Assembly (NCBI RefSeq): GCF_022179465.1 | Contig: NZ_BPQV01000015.1 | Location: 91,299-155,298, forward strand | Origin: Methylobacterium organophilum | GTDB taxonomy: Bacteria; Pseudomonadota; Alphaproteobacteria; Rhizobiales; Beijerinckiaceae | DNA: 64,000 nucleotides | Direction: 5' to 3' | Shown: positions 60,774-64,000 of the stretch, one piece after another | Layout of the letters: every line of letters starts with the position of its first letter | How positions within the stretch are numbered: the first letter of the stretch is position 1 | The notes under the pieces: model-generated | What the model was told of the DNA's origin: nothing | Databases searched by the model: none | What the model saw: the letters and a program-made list of their open reading frames with translations, nothing else | Program-made: the position numbers and the translations under genes

Positions 60774-61664
60774 GTGAAGATCGTCGACCTCTCGCATCTG
60801 ATGAACGTGCACACCCCCGGCTGGGTCGGGTATGCCGGCAACAAGATGTACTACGCGCAGAACCTGCAGACGAAGCAGATCGTCGCGCAGCGCATCGACA
60901 CCGCCCTTCATGTCGGCACGCATATCGACGGCGCCATGCACGGCACCGACGGCATGGGCGACATGGCCTCCTATCCCCTCGACTTCCTGGTCGGGCCCGG
61001 CGCCGTCGTCGATGTGTCCCAGCACATGGACGACTGGGCGGTGATCACGCCCGAGATGATCGAGAGCGCTCCGGTGGAGGTGCGCGAGGGCGATATCCTG
61101 ATCCTGCATACCGGCTGGCACCGGTACTGGGAGGGCAAGCCTCAGCAGGATCTCGTGCGCTACTTCTGCATGCATCCGGGCGGCAAGATCGAGCTCCTGG
61201 AATGGATGCTCAAGAAGAAGATCAAGTGGTTCGGCATCGATTGCGGTTCGGGCGACCACGCCATGAACACCTCGATCCGCCACATGCGCCCCGACCTCGC
61301 CAAGCGCTTCGAGCAGAAGGTCGGCATGACCTGCGATCAGTTCTTCGGCGACTACAGCTACACCCACAAGCGCTCCGGCCGCGCCGTGACGGAGGAGATC
61401 TTCCCCTTCCACGCCTACGCCTTCCAGGAGGGCCTGATCCATGCCGAGAACGTCGGCGGCGACATCGAGCTGATGCTGAACAAGCGCTCGATCATCGGCG
61501 CCTTCCCCTGGCGCTACGACGGTCTCGAGGCTTGCCCCTGCCGGATCGTCTGCTTCGACGGCATGGACGAAGCGGTCGAGGCCGTGGGCGACGCGGCCAA
61601 GGCGATCCTGGGCCCGCGCTCCATCGCCGCCGGCCTGACCAGCGGCGGCCCGGACGGCCGCTGA
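60774..61664 (+). CDS. Cyclase-family metal-dependent hydrolase (kynurenine-formamidase-like)
   Basis: The 296-residue protein has the family signature HVGTHIDGAMH (metal-binding HxGTHxDxxxH) near residue 45-56, an N-terminal VDLSHLMNVHTPGW and IKWFGIDCGSGDHAMNTSI. The family includes kynurenine formamidase (KynB) and isatin hydrolase, which open amide or lactam bonds. GTG start follows AAGGAG. With the hydroxylase and CoxG genes it could open the ring after hydroxylation (inference). Substrate unknown. Confidence 0.85.
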   Translation: MKIVDLSHLMNVHTPGWVGYAGNKMYYAQNLQTKQIVAQRIDTALHVGTHIDGAMHGTDGMGDMASYPLDFLVGPGAVVDVSQHMDDWAVITPEMIESAPVEVREGDILILHTGWHRYWEGKPQQDLVRYFCMHPGGKIELLEWMLKKKIKWFGIDCGSGDHAMNTSIRHMRPDLAKRFEQKVGMTCDQFFGDYSYTHKRSGRAVTEEIFPFHAYAFQEGLIHAENVGGDIELMLNKRSIIGAFPWRYDGLEACPCRIVCFDGMDEAVEAVGDAAKAILGPRSIAAGLTSGGPDGR

Positions 61665-61686
61665 GGCGTCCTCGGGCTTGGCTCCC

Positions 61687-61754
61687 CTCCCGTCCGGCGA
61701 TGGAAGCCGGGCGGGAGATTCGTCACGAGGCGGCCCGGCAAGCGCCGGGTCGCC
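61687..61754. terminator. Two strong hairpins between convergent genes
   Basis: Hairpin 1: 12-bp stem (61687-61698 with 61706-61717, one G-T pair). Hairpin 2: 11-bp stem (61729-61739 with 61744-61754, one G-T pair). One for each of the convergent genes. Confidence 0.65.
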
Positions 61755-61766
61755 CGTTGCTTCGCC

Positions 61767-63896
61767 TCAGAACCGACCCGCGAGCGTCAGCCGCACGGCG
61801 GTGGGCTCGACGGGATGGAAATGGCGGTCGGCAATGCCGTCCGCCGGCTCGCCGGGCAGGCGGGATTCGTAGAAATAGGTGATCTGGTCGGCCTTGGCGT
61901 TGGTCAGGTTCAGCACGTCGAGGGCGAGGCTGACGCCGTTCTCGAAATTGTAGCCGATGCGGCCGTTGAGCAGCGCGGTCGGCTTCGAGCGCACCGAATT
62001 GTCCTCGATGAGCGGGCGCGGCCCGAAATAGCGGAAGCGCAGGGTCCCGAACCAGCCGGTGCCTTCCCCGAAGGTCACCCCGGCCGAGGCGATGGTGGTG
62101 GGCGCCTCCGGCACCCGGTTGCCGGCCGGGTCGACATCCGAGAACCGGGCATTGGTGACCGTGAGGGCGCCTTCGAGCCGCAGCCACGGGGTGAGCGCGT
62201 AGCGATTCGTCCATTCGACGCCGAAGCGCCGGGTCGGCCGGCTCGGCTCGGTGGTGCCGGTATCGCCCTGGAACAGGTTCTCGGAGGCGAAATCGAGCCG
62301 GAACAGGGCGACGGAGGTTTCCAGTCCCGCGATCGAACGGTTGCGCAGGCCGACCTCGTAGCCCGTCGAGGGCACCAGGAAGGGCGAGCGCTGGATGTTG
62401 AAGAGCGGGCTCGACGGGTCGACGGTCGCGGTCACGCCGCGCACGTCGTTGGAATGGAAGCCGCCGCCGTAATTCACGTAGAGCTCGGTGTCGGCGAAGG
62501 GACCGAGCACGAGGCCGAGCTTCGGGTTGACGATGCCGTCCCGGGCCTTGCCGGAATTGGCCGCGATGTCGGAGACGACGTCGGCGTAGTAGCCGTCCGC
62601 CCGGAAGCCGAGGCTGGTGCGCAGCCAGTCCGTCCAGCGCACCCGGTTCTCGACGTAGAACGCCGCGCTCGCCTCCAGCACCCGGTCGTCGAGCACGGTC
62701 GAGCGGTATTGGCGGTTGGCGGTGTTGAACAGGCCGACGCGCATGCTGTCGGTTCGGGTCTGCACGCCGATCTCGGTCTCGGTCGCCAGGCCGAACAGGT
62801 CGCCCTGGAAGACGTGGGCGATCTCGCCGCCGCCGAGCACCCGGTCGTCGAGCTGGCGGAACTGGTCGCCGTTGACCGGGTCGTTCAGGAAATAGGTGAA
62901 GTCGTTGAACAGGTTCATCCGGTAGCGGATCACGTAGGCGCTCGCCCGAGTGACCCCGGTATCGTCGGTCGCGCTCCAGCGTCCCGAGAGCGAGAACCGG
63001 CCGGTATCGCCGCCATCGGTCGGGTTCAGCGTGCCGTAGCGGCCGAGGATGCCCTCCGCCACGGCCCGCTCGGGGATCTGGTTGGTGGCGTTCCACTTGG
63101 CCCAATAGGCCATGCCGGTCACGGAGAAGCCGTCGAGCGCCGTGCCCTGGCTGTAGCGCAGCACGCCGTTGAACTTGGCGAGGCGATCCGGCGCGTCCCA
63201 GGGCCCGTCATAGACCTGGGCCTCGCCGGCGGCGAGCAGGTGGCCCTCGCCCAGGGGCGCCGAGGCGATGGCGAGTGCCCGCTTGTAGCCGAAGGAACCG
63301 ATCGAGGTGAGCGCGAGGTTCTTCTCGACCGTATCGAGATAGTCGATCCGCACCGAGCCGGCCGAGGCGAAGTCCCCGTCGCGGGCGAAATACGGGCCCT
63401 TGTGGAATTCCACCGCGCCGACGAGCTCGGGGATCAGGAAGTTGATGTCGGCATAGCCCTGCGCATGGGCGTTGGTGCGCATGTTCACCGGCATGCCGTC
63501 GACGGTGATGGCGATGTCGCTGCCGTGGTCGAGATTGAAGCCGCGCAGGAAGAACTGGTTGGCTTTGCCCTCGCCCGAATGCTGCGTGACGATCAGGCCG
63601 GGCACCGATTCCAGCACCTCGCCGGGCCGGGTGACCGGGCGGCTGTTGAGCTGCGCGCCGGTGATGACCCCCGCGCTCGCCGCCTCCACGACGGGCAGTG
63701 CGCCGCCGATACCCGTGCTGCCGCCGACGAAGCCGGCACTGGCGGCGGGGCCGGATGCCCCCCCGGCGGAAGCGGCGGCCTCCCCCGCCACGGCGATCTC
63801 GTCCAGGCGCGTCTCGCCGAGGGAGTCCTCGGCATGGGCAGGCTGCGCGGTGGCGAGGAGTGCGCAGGAGAGAAGAAGCAGACTGGGGCGGGACAC
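61767..63896 (-). CDS. TonB-dependent outer-membrane receptor
   Basis: The 709-residue protein has a signal peptide (about 1-22, ending QPAHAE), a TonB-box-like start (RLDEIAVAGEA), a plug domain (VLESVPGLIVTQHSGEGKAN, FFLRGFNLDHGSDIAITVDG) and a 22-strand-type barrel ending in the outer-membrane signature (VRLTLAGRF). It imports a ligand using TonB energy: metal chelates, vitamins or organics. Gly/Ala/Ser-rich insertion at about 40-65 is unusual. No sigma/anti-sigma pair adjoins within the window. The remaining 104 bp to the window end hold no visible gene. Confidence 0.92.
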   Translation of the reverse strand: MSRPSLLLLSCALLATAQPAHAEDSLGETRLDEIAVAGEAAASAGGASGPAASAGFVGGSTGIGGALPVVEAASAGVITGAQLNSRPVTRPGEVLESVPGLIVTQHSGEGKANQFFLRGFNLDHGSDIAITVDGMPVNMRTNAHAQGYADINFLIPELVGAVEFHKGPYFARDGDFASAGSVRIDYLDTVEKNLALTSIGSFGYKRALAIASAPLGEGHLLAAGEAQVYDGPWDAPDRLAKFNGVLRYSQGTALDGFSVTGMAYWAKWNATNQIPERAVAEGILGRYGTLNPTDGGDTGRFSLSGRWSATDDTGVTRASAYVIRYRMNLFNDFTYFLNDPVNGDQFRQLDDRVLGGGEIAHVFQGDLFGLATETEIGVQTRTDSMRVGLFNTANRQYRSTVLDDRVLEASAAFYVENRVRWTDWLRTSLGFRADGYYADVVSDIAANSGKARDGIVNPKLGLVLGPFADTELYVNYGGGFHSNDVRGVTATVDPSSPLFNIQRSPFLVPSTGYEVGLRNRSIAGLETSVALFRLDFASENLFQGDTGTTEPSRPTRRFGVEWTNRYALTPWLRLEGALTVTNARFSDVDPAGNRVPEAPTTIASAGVTFGEGTGWFGTLRFRYFGPRPLIEDNSVRSKPTALLNGRIGYNFENGVSLALDVLNLTNAKADQITYFYESRLPGEPADGIADRHFHPVEPTAVRLTLAGRF

Positions 63897-64000
63897 GGGA
63901 CGGCAGCCTCGGGCAACGGCAGTGGCACGTCACCGCGAACGAGGTCTCGGGTCACCGCCTCCTCGCAGGAATGGCGGACCTTCGACACCCGCCAGGACAC

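Overview
The window is very GC-rich DNA with tightly packed genes, many 1-8 bp overlaps and long antisense open frames that are by-products of GC bias. The gene content (a cellulose locus with BcsN- and BcsS-type proteins, N,N-dimethylformamidase, formamidase-family enzymes, several molybdenum hydroxylases) points to an alphaproteobacterium of the Rhizobiales, most likely a Methylobacterium or close relative. This is an inference from gene content and composition; no 16S or marker gene was available.

Layout. 1-2810: the 3' part of an N,N-dimethylformamidase large subunit, a decayed IS3-type OrfA, and the 3' half of a tRNA-Thr(UGU), which looks like the edge of an integrated element. 2836-10283: housekeeping and small-molecule genes: tex (-), a GntR/FCD regulator, a threonine-aldolase-like PLP enzyme and a large FAD/Fe-S D-lactate-dehydrogenase-like protein. 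10286-15602 (-): a TetR-controlled RND efflux operon that begins with a one-helix membrane protein. 15803-19608 (+): a PaoABC-like periplasmic aldehyde oxidoreductase. 19609-21363: a less GC-rich stretch with small proteins. 21364-22338: a LysR regulator. 22509-32851 (-): a cellulose synthase locus, bcsS-bcsA-bcsB-bcsZ-TPR-bcsN. 33095-38472 (-): a hybrid sensor kinase with an eroded ATPase domain, a family 4 glycosyltransferase and a Hint-domain protein.

38757-45799: RidA (-), then a (+) operon of polar amino acid-type ABC transporter (binding protein, then permease and ATPase fused in one chain), an acetamidase/formamidase, and a 781-residue protein in which an AraC-type regulator is fused in frame to a second acetamidase/formamidase. 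This fusion is the most unusual object in the window.

45860-61664: a divergent catabolic locus. The (-) arm holds a cysteine hydrolase and a complete BMP-type ABC importer. The (+) arm holds a molybdenum hydroxylase with FAD and 2Fe-2S subunits and two different large subunits, then an XRE-cupin regulator (-), two cupins, a small unknown protein, a CoxG-like protein and a HxGTHxD cyclase/amidohydrolase. Together they look like import, hydroxylation, ring opening and amide hydrolysis of an unidentified N-heterocycle or amide. A TonB-dependent receptor (-) closes the window.

Recurring themes are amide and C-N bond hydrolysis (dimethylformamidase, two formamidase-family domains, isochorismatase-like hydrolase, cyclase, RidA) and molybdenum hydroxylases (two clusters, three large subunits).
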